Source: Melampsora larici-populina 98AG31 (taxonomy: Eukaryota; Basidiomycota; Pucciniomycetes; Pucciniales; Melampsoraceae). From it: a stretch of DNA of 64,000 nucleotides. This document shows positions 48,073 through 59,919 of this stretch, piece by piece. The notes below the pieces were generated by a model that saw only the letters and a program-made list of their open reading frames with translations, was not told the origin of the DNA and did no database searches. The stretch is from assembly GCF_000204055.1 (NCBI RefSeq), contig NW_006768797.1, forward strand, positions 753,380 to 817,379, written 5' to 3'. A program made the position numbers and the translations under genes. Numbering within the stretch: the first letter of the stretch is position 1; every line of letters begins with the position of its first letter.

Positions 48073-49917
48073 CTACGTCTCAATCTTCAGCAAGCATTTT
48101 ATCCACAGTCTCTTTGCTTCGGTCAAGGTCAGACCGAAGTTATCCATGTATTCTTTATATAGACGTCCTCTCAAAGAAATATCTTCAATCTTTGATTTCT
48201 TCTTATGACTTTCCAGCTCTTTCTCGATTTTATCTAATTCAAGGTGCTCTCTACGCCGCTTCAGTTCTTTTGTTTCATCCATATTTCTTTCTTTGAAATC
48301 CAACTCGGCTTGATTGAAAACCAAAGTCTCCCTCTTGAGTTGGAGTTCTTGTAATGACTGAGTGTGCTGATCGATTCCAGGGTTCAAACTCTTAGTGATC
48401 GCTTCGGAAAGTTTGTTGTTAGAAATGACTTCGGATCGTCTAGCAGATTGCTCCGCTAACATGTGTTGTTTCTTGAATTCCCACTCAGAATCACGTTCTT
48501 CGTGTGATGGTAAGTGGTTTGTTAAAACTGATGAAGCGGGACCTGAGTTGACTCGAGACGATTTGCTTCTCCCAGCGTTTGTAGAATCCACTGATGTAAC
48601 GTAAGAGCTTTTTCGAGGTGAAGCATGACGAGGTTTTGAGAACTTAGGCCGAGAGGTGCTTTGAACCTCCAAAGTCGTTGTTTGATTGAGGCTGATATCA
48701 TTCAATTTTTCATGTTCATCAAGGTTATGTTTGTCTTGATCATCATCTAACTCTTCCAAATGAGGACTGTCGATTCCAGCGAAGATTCGATCCAAGGAAC
48801 TTTCATCTTCAAAAGGATCATCATCGTTTTCGATTTGATTAGCTCGGCTGGCCTCAAGTTGATTGTCCTCGGGTACCACTCGGAAATCAGTATTTTTTTG
48901 AGATGGTAAGATTGCATCAACATCAATCACATCGTTAGATTCCTGAACCGCGTCTGGCGAGTTTGCCTTTCGCCTTCCAAAGGCTGGGAGCATTTCTTCA
49001 TAGTACAGACATTTTTTTTTGAGTAATGCTTTGGAGAATTGAAAAAGTAGATGGATCATATACAAATCAGTGGTCTATCTAAAAGAACATATACATAAGT
49101 AACATACACACCTTCGAACGAATCTTCCACCAAAGATAGTCGCTCCTTCCAAGCCTCACTATCGGATGTGTACCCATTGGCCTCCTTCTCAGCAATAGCA
49201 TCTTCCATCAGCTTTTGTTTAACACCTTCCCCACTTGCTTTGCGGAAGTCTCGCCCATTTCGGTAACTCTTCTCGAGTTCTTGTATCTAATGCCAAAAGA
49301 AAATCACATGTGTTTAACATATGTATACATAAGTGTTGAAGATCGAAAGGACATACCTGGAATTCAACAGCTGAAGGTTTTATGTTGGGAAAACCGTTTT
49401 CGGTGAGGTACTTCGCAACCTCTTCAGCTACATCAGACTTCTTGATAGTTCCACCTTCACCTCTCCACCAGTCTATCCGATGACCATCACCTTCAGCTGT
49501 TATCAACCATTCGACTACGATCCACAGGGGAGTCTTGCCGTCCCTGTTTTTGTCGGTACGCCAACCAGTTCGAGCACGGACAGGGGAAGACGGCTGGTTG
49601 TTGGACTTGGGAGCGTTTTGTTTGCGAGAGCGCTTGGCGCGTTTCGGAATCGGATCAGTTTGAGTCAACACTTGACTCGCAGGAAGGCTTTCTTGAGTTT
49701 GAATGACAGGTTGGTAGGGTGACTGAGGCATGGTGCCCCAAATTTGCGGGTTGATGCTTGACGAGAGATGGTGTTGGTGGATAAGTGGCGTATTTGGGTT
49801 GATGGTTGGCGATACGAAGGTATAAGGGTAATGATGAATTGGTGGAGGTTGTCCAACAAAAGACGAGGCCGATGGAGTACGAGAAAGAGGGGAATTGGAG
49901 GAGGGTATATCAGCCAT
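48073..49917 (-). CDS. Harbinger-2 Myb/SANT-like DNA-binding protein, intact
   Basis: Minus-strand exons 49917-49357, 49286-49112 and 48995-48073 join in frame to 552 residues. The first exon is Pro/Ser/His-rich, then basic (KRAKRSRKQNAPK), then enters a trihelix/SANT-like domain (PLWIVVEWLITAEGDG, with KKSDVAEEVAKYLTENG). The second exon continues it (IQELEKSYRNGRDFRKASG, EAWKERLSLVED). The third exon is acidic and ends in a long charged helix, likely a coiled coil (ELKRRREHLELDKIEKELES). Family knowledge suggests a transposase partner that binds the element ends and aids nuclear import. No lesion was found. Confidence 0.85.
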
Positions 49918-50117
49918 GTGATATTAATTGAGCGGGTGTTAGAAGGGCAGATCATGCATGTGGAGAAATAAATACATGTGTGAATATCTCCAAAAATAAT
50001 ATTTGGCCTGAGAAAGATCGTGGAGCCGAGAAACATCTTCGAGGTGTCCGAGAAGTTTCTAGATGTCACTTCTTGGCACTTCTCGGACCGGTTTCTCGAG
50101 TTTTGAATACCATTATT

Positions 50118-51724
50118 ATTCCAGTTGCGGTTTCAATTCTTTTCTTTCTTTATAAATTCCTATCGAAATTCCCTTAGATTTACTTTTATTTTTTATTTAG
50201 TTATGCTTTCTTCATTAAGTTTCATATATTTTTCCTTGTTATTTCTTACTCAGAGATCGACAATTTATAAAAGTTTGTTTTAGAGTAGTAGTTAGAAGAA
50301 TATTTGTAGCAGCACCTTTAACTTTCATGTAGGCCTCAGGCCTCCCCATCAGGGGTTCTTTTGTGTTTCTTAGTTCTCAAAGGAGTAATACAAAGACCTC
50401 GTTTGTGCGTGCCTCCCAAGGCACCACTCCGCGTACAACTAGCAGTCGAGCGATGAGTGAGATGTCCACTCCATCTGGAGACTCATTTCATGTAAATCAG
50501 TCACTTCTCGCTTTGGCGTGTCCGGCTGGGAATGATATCATGTAACGCTGATAGCGCCCGCGGCGAACGGAATCAGCATTTTTGATCATTTTGAGATTTA
50601 CTATAGCGGCCGTCGGATGTGTTCTCGGGCTCACATGTGACTGGAATTCGAAATAAAGGAACATCTTCAAGAAAAGAGGTCAAATCCTATCGCGTACCTA
50701 TTGCGTCTAGGGTGTGCAGATCTTACTCACCATGTCAAGCTTCGAAGCTTCCACAACATGGCGTGTGATTGAAGCGATGGTGTTTGGTGTGCACTGTGCG
50801 GGACTGTGGGCTTACATATGACAAAGTGTGACGAGTGCTTCGGAGGGCTTGCACTGATCCGAATCGTCCCTCTACCTGCTTCCTTCATAGAGAGTCAAAC
50901 TCCACGAATGCCTTCGCATTGTCATCACAAAATGGACATCTGTGAATTTGGCGTGACAACTAGGGAGCTGATTTCCAGATGCTTCTGGGTGCCGTGAGCT
51001 TAAGCTGTACTCAGATTAGATTCGTCAGGAAACCCGTCCAAGAGATTTAGAGCTCCGATTTAGAGATCAGTGCAACTCAACAGTCGAGAAAGAAAACAGG
51101 CTAGCAGGGCAACGCACAACACTTCTCCTTGGTCCCCCCTGCCTTCAATCCATCCAGGTTTTTTTCTCAACTGGCGCCCCTGGTGGTGGTTCCTCGACAT
51201 GCATACATATCAGTTCCTGGCCACTGTGTATACATAATATCTTCTTACGCCCCCAAGATAAGCTAGAGACCACCGGCTACACAAAATTTACTCTTATCAT
51301 TCGATTTGCTGCCTCAAGGACCTTTGAAGTGTGCTGATTTCCATTTCCTGCACTGGAGCCTAATAGACACGGCCCGCGTACGTCTGACCAGCCGCCAACG
51401 GTGGCAGTGATAACTGTTGCTTCAAGTTGCCTCTAGTTGCTTCAAGTCGCACGGCAAGGTGCATTGACGATTTCTTTGACGCAATTATCCTACTCTCGAG
51501 TCTCAACGTCTTTTGCAGCAATCAACTTTGGTATACAGCTACTGACTCAGAGTCTTCCCATTAAACCACTATAGCTTATACTGCAGGCCAATTTGATTCC
51601 GGTTTTGTCGCTTGTAGGGCGATCATGATGGTGTAGAGTCGACCAATCGATTTTCAATACGTTCCTTTTTCTTATCCAACCGCCACACTCGCTACCAATT
51701 CTTCACTTGACGCGGAACTGAGCC
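50118..51724. other. Intergenic DNA after Harbinger-2
   Basis: No supported gene. Short open frames occur but lack motifs or consistent splicing. The 3' part probably contains promoter and early leader or exons of the large Ser-rich gene. Confidence 0.4.
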
Positions 51725-52160
51725 TTGACAAAACTCAACGCTCACCCTGCGGAAGTCACCGGCATATCACACAGGTCTATCATCAAAGTATTGTCGCCCT
51801 CAACCCGCGAGTCCAAGAATCGTTCTTTTCGCCGCCTTTTTCGCGGACCCCCTTCCACCACGCCTCAGCTTCCTCGGGACTCTGCATCTGTATCACTATC
51901 GCCTACCTACGTCCTGGGATATTTGGATCACTTTAATTTTCATCGAGTTTATCCTGCTACGGAGCGCCCAGGGCATCTTGCACAAGCTGGACATCGGAAG
52001 CCCCAGTGAACATTTACGTGGGCTTGAAGCTGACCCAATTCTAATCAAAACCCGCCGAGCGAGGCAGACACCCTCCAGCCGATTGGAGACACCCGTTGTC
52101 CACTCTCGATCTCAGTTGTCCTTGGGAAACCTGGCTAGAATAGACACTCCAATCCAGGAT
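51725..52160 (+). other. Probable upstream coding exons of the Ser/Pro-rich gene
   Basis: Two open segments look coding and resemble the main protein in style: RESKNRSFRRLFRGPPSTT (to about 51916) and, after a possible intron ending in CACAAG near 51984, IGSPSEHLRGLEADP with RSQLSLGNLAR. The latter motif recurs as KSQLSLGNRLS in the main exon. The splice joining them to 52275 was not resolved, nor was the initiator. Confidence 0.4.
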
Positions 52161-52274
52161 TTGGGCTTGTCTGCACGTGTCGTGAGTCCCGAAACCTTGT
52201 TTGCCTTCTCAAGATCCTGATCGGCCTTAAATCATTTCCACACAAGTCGAAGGATCATTCGACGCGTCACTTCT

Positions 52275-55200
52275 ATGGATATCAACTCAGATAAAATGTC
52301 TCCCATCGGTCTCATCCAATCGTCACAGCTATTGTACTCAGCTAGTCAGTCATCTTCAACAAAACCTGTATTCAACCAGCAGCGTCGTTCGGAATCTGTC
52401 TTACAGTCGGGACCGCCTTCAAAAAGCCAATTGAGCTTGGGAAACAGACTTTCGGCCTCTGCTATTGTTACCGAATACCCCATAGGGGATTATGAGAACG
52501 TCGGGCCACGCCGTCGACTTCAACCAAGGTATTATCGCCGAAGCGTCGGTGTGCTCCCTATCACCCAATCAACCCCTTCGAAAGCTCTTATCTTGTCACC
52601 TACTTGGAACCACCCGCACGTCCAATCTTCATTAATTCTAGCGCCAGCCACACTCCCCGACACCTCAAACTTTCCTTTAAGCTCGCCTTTGACACTGAAA
52701 CAACCAATGACCTCAGTCATGCGTACTTCGGAACACGCAAAATTTACCCAGTCCACGACGCATCCACAAGCCGCACATGTGATTATTGAAGATCTTACAC
52801 CTCGAGGCCCACAAATTTTTGACTCTTCATTGCACACAGACATCCCGAGTGATAACAAGACAGATGCTTCTAGTTCATCTCCCAGACTCTATTCCTTACT
52901 CACTCCTTCTGCGTACCGCTCCAAAAATCGTCCGAGCCCCAAAATGAAGAGTAGCTTTTTTTCAGCCCTGAACAAATCCGAGCCTAACTTTTCTTCCAGT
53001 TCGACGCCCAAAGCTAAACCCTCAGCCATCAGCAACAAATGCCCTCAGGACTCTGTAGAAACTCTTGATAAATCAAACCAACGGAGAAGTCCTCTTATTT
53101 CGGAGTTGTCTCCTAGTCTTTCGACACAAGCTCCTTCGCCGACTCTGAGTAATGATGAAATTCCGCGTCTGACGACGAGTCCGAACCTTCAACATCAAAA
53201 AATGAAATCTATCATCAATAGTACCTCGAAGAGAATTTCCATTTTCACCTCACGCCTCAATCACTCATCAGCCGCAAGTCGAACGGGGCCCAACGCCAAC
53301 CGAGATTCACTTACAACATCAGATATCGGCAACCCAACACCGCTTCCCAATCGCACTGTCGAAACTAGCCTTCTGTCGGTAATTCCTTCAGACAACACAT
53401 CGAGGTCCCCAGCAATTGAGTCAGAAAGTTCAGCAAGCAAGGCGAATGCGTCGAACAATAGCAGAATCCATTCTCCTGGGTTCTACCAGTCACTCAAGAT
53501 GAGGTGGAAGCCGGAGCATAGTGGCCGAAGCGTACTTCCCCTTTCCCCCTCAAATAGTACACCAGCCACCAAAGAACTTAAGGCGCAAACTTTTTCAAAC
53601 TATGAGAAACTGAAGAGATCTCAAAAACTGGCCATTCCATCTTTTGACGAACTTCTTCCTCCGGAATTACCATTGCCACAACGTTCATCGAGAATCAGTC
53701 TTGCGGAGTTTTTAACTTCTAAAACTCCAAAAAGAAGCGACACTTGCGAAGATATGGAGACTATAGCTCCCACAAGAACAGATTGCAAGCCCGTTTGTAC
53801 TCTCGGCTCGAAGAAAATGACACCACGACCTGCTCAGACTCATATCTCACCTAGACCAAGAGCTGCATCAACATCAAGTACAATCTCCACGTCGACATGT
53901 GATCCTCTCGCAAGTTTTGCACTCCGGGGTCCAGATCCTGGTCGACGATTCAGCCATCTTAAACCTCTTCAGCTTCAGGTTGAAAGTCTTCGAAGACGGC
54001 CTTTGTCCACGCCCTCCCAAGTGGAACAGTTGAACGTGACGGAAGAGGTGGAGTTTCAAAATGGATTACATCCCGAAATCAATTTAGCGATATCTGCCCT
54101 TGCCTCATCTGGCAGCCTTGAGTCAATCACGGACAATTTTCCCCTAAGTCTGGCTGGACTTTCAAGTGTGATCCAGCAACGCGATCTGAGAGGCAATGAA
54201 CTAGCGCGTGTTTCGCTGCTTACTGCTTCCTCTGTCTTTTCGGAGTCTCCGCCTGGCCATGTTCTCCTCAACGGGATCAAAAAGCGAGATAGCACGCGTT
54301 TCACTTGTCAGTCATTCCATAGGTTATTCATATGATCCGGTCGATTCTTATAGTGACAAATCTTTTGCCTTTAAAACACAGTGGGACCATCCGTTCAAAG
54401 AAAGTTACGCTCAGAGGAATACGATAACGACCTCATGACATTTCTTTTACCTTCCCCGCAAATGGGATTGGACAAGTCAACCGATCCGCTGAGCTTGATC
54501 AACCCCCTACTTCCCGAGATTCCTTTGACGAAGGTATCAGATTATCCCATTGGTACCACAGATCACTATCTGGAAGTCCCTGCACGTAGACAAGCGAGCT
54601 TAGAAAATGGTGGTGGCAGAAAGGAACCCCAAGTGGCTAGAGGTTAGCCGTCATGTTCCTACTTTCTCGCATACCCGCCTACTGGTTTCATTTTGTCATC
54701 TAACCCCTCACATACTTCATAGATACTCACAAATCAACAGACATCGTGACTGAGTGTAACAGTTCACTTCTCGCGGAGAATTTACACCACACAAAATATA
54801 AATCCTCTGATTCCCGTCGATCTTCTATCAGTTCGGTCCTCAACCGAAAAGACTCCCTTGATTCATCTACACCGGAATTGTTCCAAGGAATTTGGGAGAA
54901 AGAGCTGGAAGAGAATGAGCGGAAGTGGAAGCGCCTGGCGAGGCTCAGTGATAGCCGAAAGGGATCCGAAAATATAACCAGTTGTGATATGCTACAAGAC
55001 TTTTCAATAGTGCCGCTCACGCTCAAGGATGATCTCAGAACCAAACCTTTCATCACCGCTGGTAGCAAGCGCCTCAGTCTCAGTGCAATCAAACCAAGTA
55101 CTCACAAGCCCTCATCTCACCTAGAGGCCCCATCTATGCCTATAGCGCTAGATACATCAACTGATCCCGACTGCTTATCAAAGATTTGGGATTCTTTCAA

Positions 55201-57151
55201 GTCGGAAGCTGATATTAGTCTAAGTGAGATGACTTACGATGCTACATTGAATGATGATCTGGGGGGCAAGCTAGATCACATTGATCATTACTATATCCCT
55301 GAAGAGACGGAACTTTTAATTGAGCGAAAACCACTCACCAAGACATTCGCTTCAAAGCCGTACAATCCTTCCTCCACTTCGAAGGCTGAAGTAGTCGGCC
55401 TCGGTCTAGTTGATATTACATCGAATTCTTACAGTCAATTTGATGTCACAAGCTTCACCCATTCATACCATGTCCCAGCTCCGGCTCAAGATGTTAGCTC
55501 CAAGTCATCTGTGGGTATACACAAGCTGAAAAAACTGTCCCTGTCCAGCGATAAAGCTTTCAAACCCCCTCCTTCATCTTCAACGTCGACGAATGTACAA
55601 CAAATTTGTGCCATAAAAACTGCAGGACCTCTCGCCGATGACTCCTTCACCCAGAGTTTGATTTTGGATCCCTCACTGGTCAACGCTTTTCCAACACCCC
55701 CCAAGGGCCATAGATCAAGCCTGTCTTCATCATCGTCACACTCAAGTAAATCGCTTCTATCTCCAAGAAAAAATCGAACCCGCCTCTCGTTGATAGCGCG
55801 CTGTGAAAGCAATGAACTCATGTTTACTGACTCGAGTCTCAGGATGGGAAAGACAAGTCGCTCTAGTGCAGAGAATATGGCCGATCCAAGGATGTTGGAT
55901 GTAAAAGCCGAGGTTTCCGCGCCGTCCAAACCCCCGAACGATTTCTCGGAGGGAGCTGTGCACCAGCCAAAATCGTTTTCAAACCGGCCTCGCGCTCAGT
56001 CGGGATTCGGGCGAGCTCCACCTCCAGCTCCAATCCAGATTTTTCCTTCATCCCAATCAACATCTGTTTCATCTGCAAAGACAGTTTCATCTGCAAAGAC
56101 AGTTTCATCTGCCAAGACAGTTTCATCTGGCAAGACGCGAAGAAGGAGTCTGGGGGTGACAGCTGGGAAGAACAGCTTGAGCCATTCGATGAGGAGCCCT
56201 ATTTATATGAAACCACCAGCCCCTCCCCCCAACGTACCACTTCCACTTGAACCAGGTCGCAAATTGCATTCACCAGCTGATATTCACGGAACTAAGTATC
56301 TCAACAAGGAAAAAATTGCATCTCCTTCGAGTCAGTCAAATCTCAGTCCTGGGGCACTTAACCCTGGCTCGCTAAGTCCAGGTTCACTGAGCCCCGGAGG
56401 ATTGACAGTCAAAAGACCGAGTTTGGTGATTCGACCAAAGTTGACGCCTTCACGCTCTGGTGGTATTTATCCTACTTCTGGGTCATCTCGGCCACTCCTG
56501 CAAGCAGGTATAACAACATTGCCAACAAAAACTTCCACGTCTCCCACCACCCTCATTCAGGATACCCGATCCTCTGAATGTGAAAGCCCAATGGCTTCCA
56601 AAAGCTTCATTGTAGACCTTCATCATGATTTGGTAGATCAGACGAAAGACGCCACCCAGTCTTCTTCTTCTCATGCGACTTGTTCGTCACTTTTCTCGTC
56701 CATAGGAAACTCTTCTATGTCTACGACTTCGACCATCTCGTCTCCATGTACACCCTCGTCGACACGGCACAATCATAATCATTACATACCACCTGTTCCT
56801 TTAGCTCATAGCTCTAACTCGCCTAATTTCACAAGCCATAGACTGGGGAGAGTGCTCCTTTCACCACCCTCGTTGATTCCATTCTCTTTCACAGAACCAT
56901 CTCAGCTTCTTACTACACCCCGTACGGCGATTTCCAAACTCGAGCAATCTAAACCTCCTACACCCAATACCATCAAACCGAGTAATAGATCGCTTGGTCC
57001 CGCCCCATCGACCGAGCAACTATTTCGATCCACAAATCGCCGTTTCCCTCGTTTAAAAAATGATCTGCTATCCCCCACAGGGCCTTCTGCAATTTCATCG
57101 CCTAAACCTTTGGATAAATCCGAGTGGGTCAGTTACGGTATGGCAATGTAG
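52275..57151 (+). CDS. Giant disordered Ser/Pro/Thr-rich protein, function unknown
   Basis: Exons 52275-54306, 54382-54642 and 54723-57151 join in frame to 1573 residues from the ATG at 52275; the true start may lie further upstream. No enzymatic domain was recognised. Composition is dominated by Ser, Pro, Thr and Lys with many SP/TP and RxxS-like sites, as in polarity or cytoskeleton scaffolds that are heavily phosphorylated (inference only). Ordered-looking islands include LRSEEYDNDLMTFLLPSP and FQGIWEKELEENERKWKRL. Repeats are four VSSAKT/VSSGKT units encoded by 18-bp tandem copies (56066-56137) and a run of SPGSL-type units. A Pro-rich PPPAPIQIFP and KPPAPPPNVPLP could bind SH3 or profilin-like partners. 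Confidence 0.8.
56066..56137 (+). repeat. 18-bp tandem repeat, four copies, in frame
   Basis: The unit GTTTCATCTGCAAAGACA is repeated at 56066, 56084, 56102 and 56120, the last two with substitutions. It encodes VSSAKT-type hexapeptides. The length is a multiple of three, so copy-number change would keep the frame. Confidence 0.95.
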
Positions 57152-58344
57152 GAAGACATACAACCTTTGTTCAGACAATTGAGTTTCTGGTAAGTCAAGC
57201 CCATTCTCCAATCTTGCCATGGAGCCATTCACTGACAAAATCACTGGCTTCGAACAGGCTGACATTTTCTAAACTTTGAACATTTCTTGTACAGTTGCCC
57301 ATTCAAATGGACACTAATAAGTCATCTTGCTTTTTATACCTGTGTTATTTTTATTTCCTTGGCTTCTTATCAACCTGTTGTATCATCTCAATCTATAGTT
57401 ATATAATGTATCAATATCCATGTGTACACTTGAGTGAGCTCCTCAGATATAAGTTACTTGTTGCTTGAGTTTTTCTTTGCTTTGCTTGGTGTTTTGCTTG
57501 TATCCATCCAATCTATTCTGATGTTTCAAAGGGAATATTTGTGTTGTGTTTAGGAGCTTTCAAAAAATGGTGGTGTCAAAGCCATCATGCCAGACTCGAA
57601 ATAAATTTGACCAAGGGATTGTAGTCGTATCAATCTCATTTTCCCTATTCAGAATTTGGCTTCGAGTCAAACACTTTGGAGACTGCATCTCAAAGGTGAA
57701 GCCAAAGAGAAAAGGCTATGTTAATGGGAGTGATCCTTGAAAGTTCATGTGCAGTCCCCTTCATCTACAGCTTACAGCTGATTTGAGAATGATTGGCCAC
57801 TTTTTTTGGAAATAAGTTGTGCCGTGGTGATCAAAACCAACCAAAAAACAATTTAACAGGGTTTGTATTCTTTGTATTCCCAAAATTAGCAGAGAAACAA
57901 AACTTGGTCAAAAAGAAAACCAGGCTTTGCACCATAATGCACTTTTCAAAAAAACTAATCATTCTCAAATCAGCTGTATATACTTACCTCATTGCTGGAG
58001 CGCTACCAGGTCATATCTTGTCACTTGCAATCAATCAGATTTGCAAGATCTCTTTTCAAAGGAGGCTTTCCAATTCCATTCAAATGATGATATTGTTGAT
58101 AATACCCCAGATGTTGATCCCAACAATCAGGCTGTTGAAGACAAACCTTTCATATCGGCACCCAAAAAGCGCTCATTGGCCAATGGACTTTTATCTTATC
58201 TAGCATAACCTTGAGAGCCCGGATCTTGTAAACCATTGGATTATTGGGGACATAATGAAGGAACTTATCCATCTCTTTCAAAACTGGCTTGAATTTTTCT
58301 ATCACCCAGCAAGTGATACTCCTTCAGAAGGTAGCCATGCACTG
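57152..58344. other. Intergenic DNA with a possible coding relic
   Basis: No complete gene. At about 58012-58208 (+) a short stretch reads DLQDLFSKEAFQFHSNDD and then PKKRSLANGLLSYL, looking like a fragment of a transposase or other element protein. The rest is AT-rich without motifs. Confidence 0.3.
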
Positions 58345-58960
58345 TGAACATCATTCAACTTCCCCAAGTTGGAAGAGGAAAATGATTAATAGTACAGTTT
58401 GTCATAAAAGGATCCAATAATGCACACCTGAGCCATAGAACCCACACTACATATGTGCAGCAAGCTAAGTAAATAGTTGTCTATCATGTACATGCAGGTC
58501 TGCTCAGTTATCTGCCCATCAGAATAAATAAATCACATGTTATACCACATGTAACTTTTTTGACTGTAAAACAATTCTCCCAAAAACCACTACATATAAT
58601 TCTGTAGCTGCTCAGGCAATATTGTTGAAGCTATTTCTTAGTAACAGAAAGGGTGTTACATACCATCGAGTCAATGAGATCACACCAAAATGTTGAGTCA
58701 GTGTATGTAGTCAATCTTTTGAATGCTTTTGTCAGTCTGAAAAAAGTTACAGCATGTATTACATATGAATAACTTATCCTGATGAGCAGATAACTGAGCA
58801 GAACTGTATGTACATGATAACCACCTCTTCACTGAGCCTGCTACACATATGTAGTGTGGGTGTTACATTGCTCAGGTGTGGAGTGATAGATCAATTTATG
58901 ACAAATCATATTCCCAATCATTTTTTCCTGCCCACTTGGGGAAGTTAAATAATGTTTGTA
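58345..58960. mobile_element. Foldback (MITE-like) element with about 175-bp diverged arms
   Basis: The left arm (about 58350-58525) and right arm (about 58780-58955) are inverted relative to each other. Shared blocks are AACTTCCCCAAG, CCCACACTACATATGTG and CTGCTCAGTTATCTGC. The arms have diverged by substitutions and small indels, so the insertion is old. There is no coding sequence. The exact ends and target duplication were not resolved. Confidence 0.65.
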
Positions 58961-59314
58961 GTGATGGTCTCAAACCAGATACTTTTGAAGATCTTGTATG
59001 CCTTAAGACCTGAAACAAGTTATGATTGATGGTTGCTCTAGTTTTCTTATTCAAGTTTTCAATGTCTCAATTTAGACTTACAGCTATTCTGTTGTATGTT
59101 GGACATGAAGAAAAAATGAAAAGTTCAAATTTCAATTTTTAGCTGGATTTAAACACAACAGCCACTGTATTGTCTGGTTTTCAGTGGTGGATTTTGAAGT
59201 TTAATCTGCTTGAAGGTAGTAAAGAACTTCATTATCTTTTCTCAAGTCCAACATATGATCAAACAGTAGTACAAGTTTTAACAAAATATTAATATACACA
59301 AAAGGTACAGGCTA

Positions 59315-59397
59315 GGGGTTAGCACATCCCACCCAACCGGTTGAGGTTAGGGGTTAGCACATCCCACCCCACCGGTTAGGCTAGGGTTAGGGTTGGG
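59315..59397. repeat. Tandem duplication with telomere-like TTAGGG stretch
   Basis: Two adjacent copies of a roughly 40-bp unit containing GGGGTTAGCACATCCCACCC are followed by GGCTAGGGTTAGGGTTGGGG. About two TTAGGG units are present, too few to call a telomere scar. Confidence 0.7.
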
Positions 59398-59648
59398 GTC
59401 ATAGTCTCTTTGAATAAAAAAACATGTATTGTTGTAGCCTTTTGAAATCAAAACATGATATTGGTTTGCCTCTTGAGTGAACTTGGAGAGTGTATTTTCC
59501 AAAATTCCCCATTGCCCACATTATGCAGGCTGGATTGGGCCAACCTGGTTTAGCCCAGGTTCAGGCCAAGACCGGCTTGACCTGGTCCCAAACCCGGGAC
59601 TGACCTGATTTCTTTGGGCCAGGTTGTTGCATTAGTATCAGATGTTAC

Positions 59649-59911
59649 TAGGGCTATGACCCGGCCCTGGCCCCAGTTGCCCCAGCCTGCCCAATGGTTT
59701 TGTGGAGGCAACCGGTACATGCCCCGGGCCAGCTGAGCTTACCCTACAGAGTGCCAAGAGCCCTGCCATGGCCCTCAGGGCACCGGCCCTGACGTTCTTG
59801 GTCCTATGCCTTCAATACAAGCCCACAACAGGCCCTGGTCTGCTTGAAGATGCAGCCGGGCCTTTGCAGGGCCTGGCGGGACACACATGCCAGGGCCAGG
59901 TCATAGCCCTA
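59649..59911. mobile_element. 263-bp MITE with 8-bp target duplication, hAT-like
   Basis: The ends are TAGGGCTATGACC at 59649 and its inverse at 59911, continuing as a GGCCCTGG/CCAGGGCC arm. It is flanked by GATGTTAC on both sides (59641-59648 and 59912-59919). It is rich in GGGCC/GGCCC motifs. The 8-bp duplication points to hAT mobilisation. An open frame crossing it is not a gene. Confidence 0.88.
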
Positions 59912-59919
59912 GATGTTAC

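Larger units (their letters stand above)
45481..50114. mobile_element. PIF/Harbinger element Harbinger-2, apparently intact
   Basis: Inverted repeats at 45481-45566 and 50029-50114 match over 86 bp with one mismatch by eye, starting AATGGTATTCAAAACTCGAG. ATT flanks both sides (45478-45480 and 50115-50117), a 3-bp AT-rich duplication suitable for PIF/Harbinger. The left end also contains an internal foldback: the segment at about 45509-45540 is repeated inverted at about 45561-45592. Two converging genes, a DDE transposase (+) and a Myb/SANT-like protein (-), both read through without lesions. All visible parts needed for autonomy are present. Confidence 0.92.

Noticed and set aside
59380..59397. 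TTAGGG-like telomere repeat
   Set aside because: Only about two units; more likely part of a local tandem duplication than a telomere or fusion scar.
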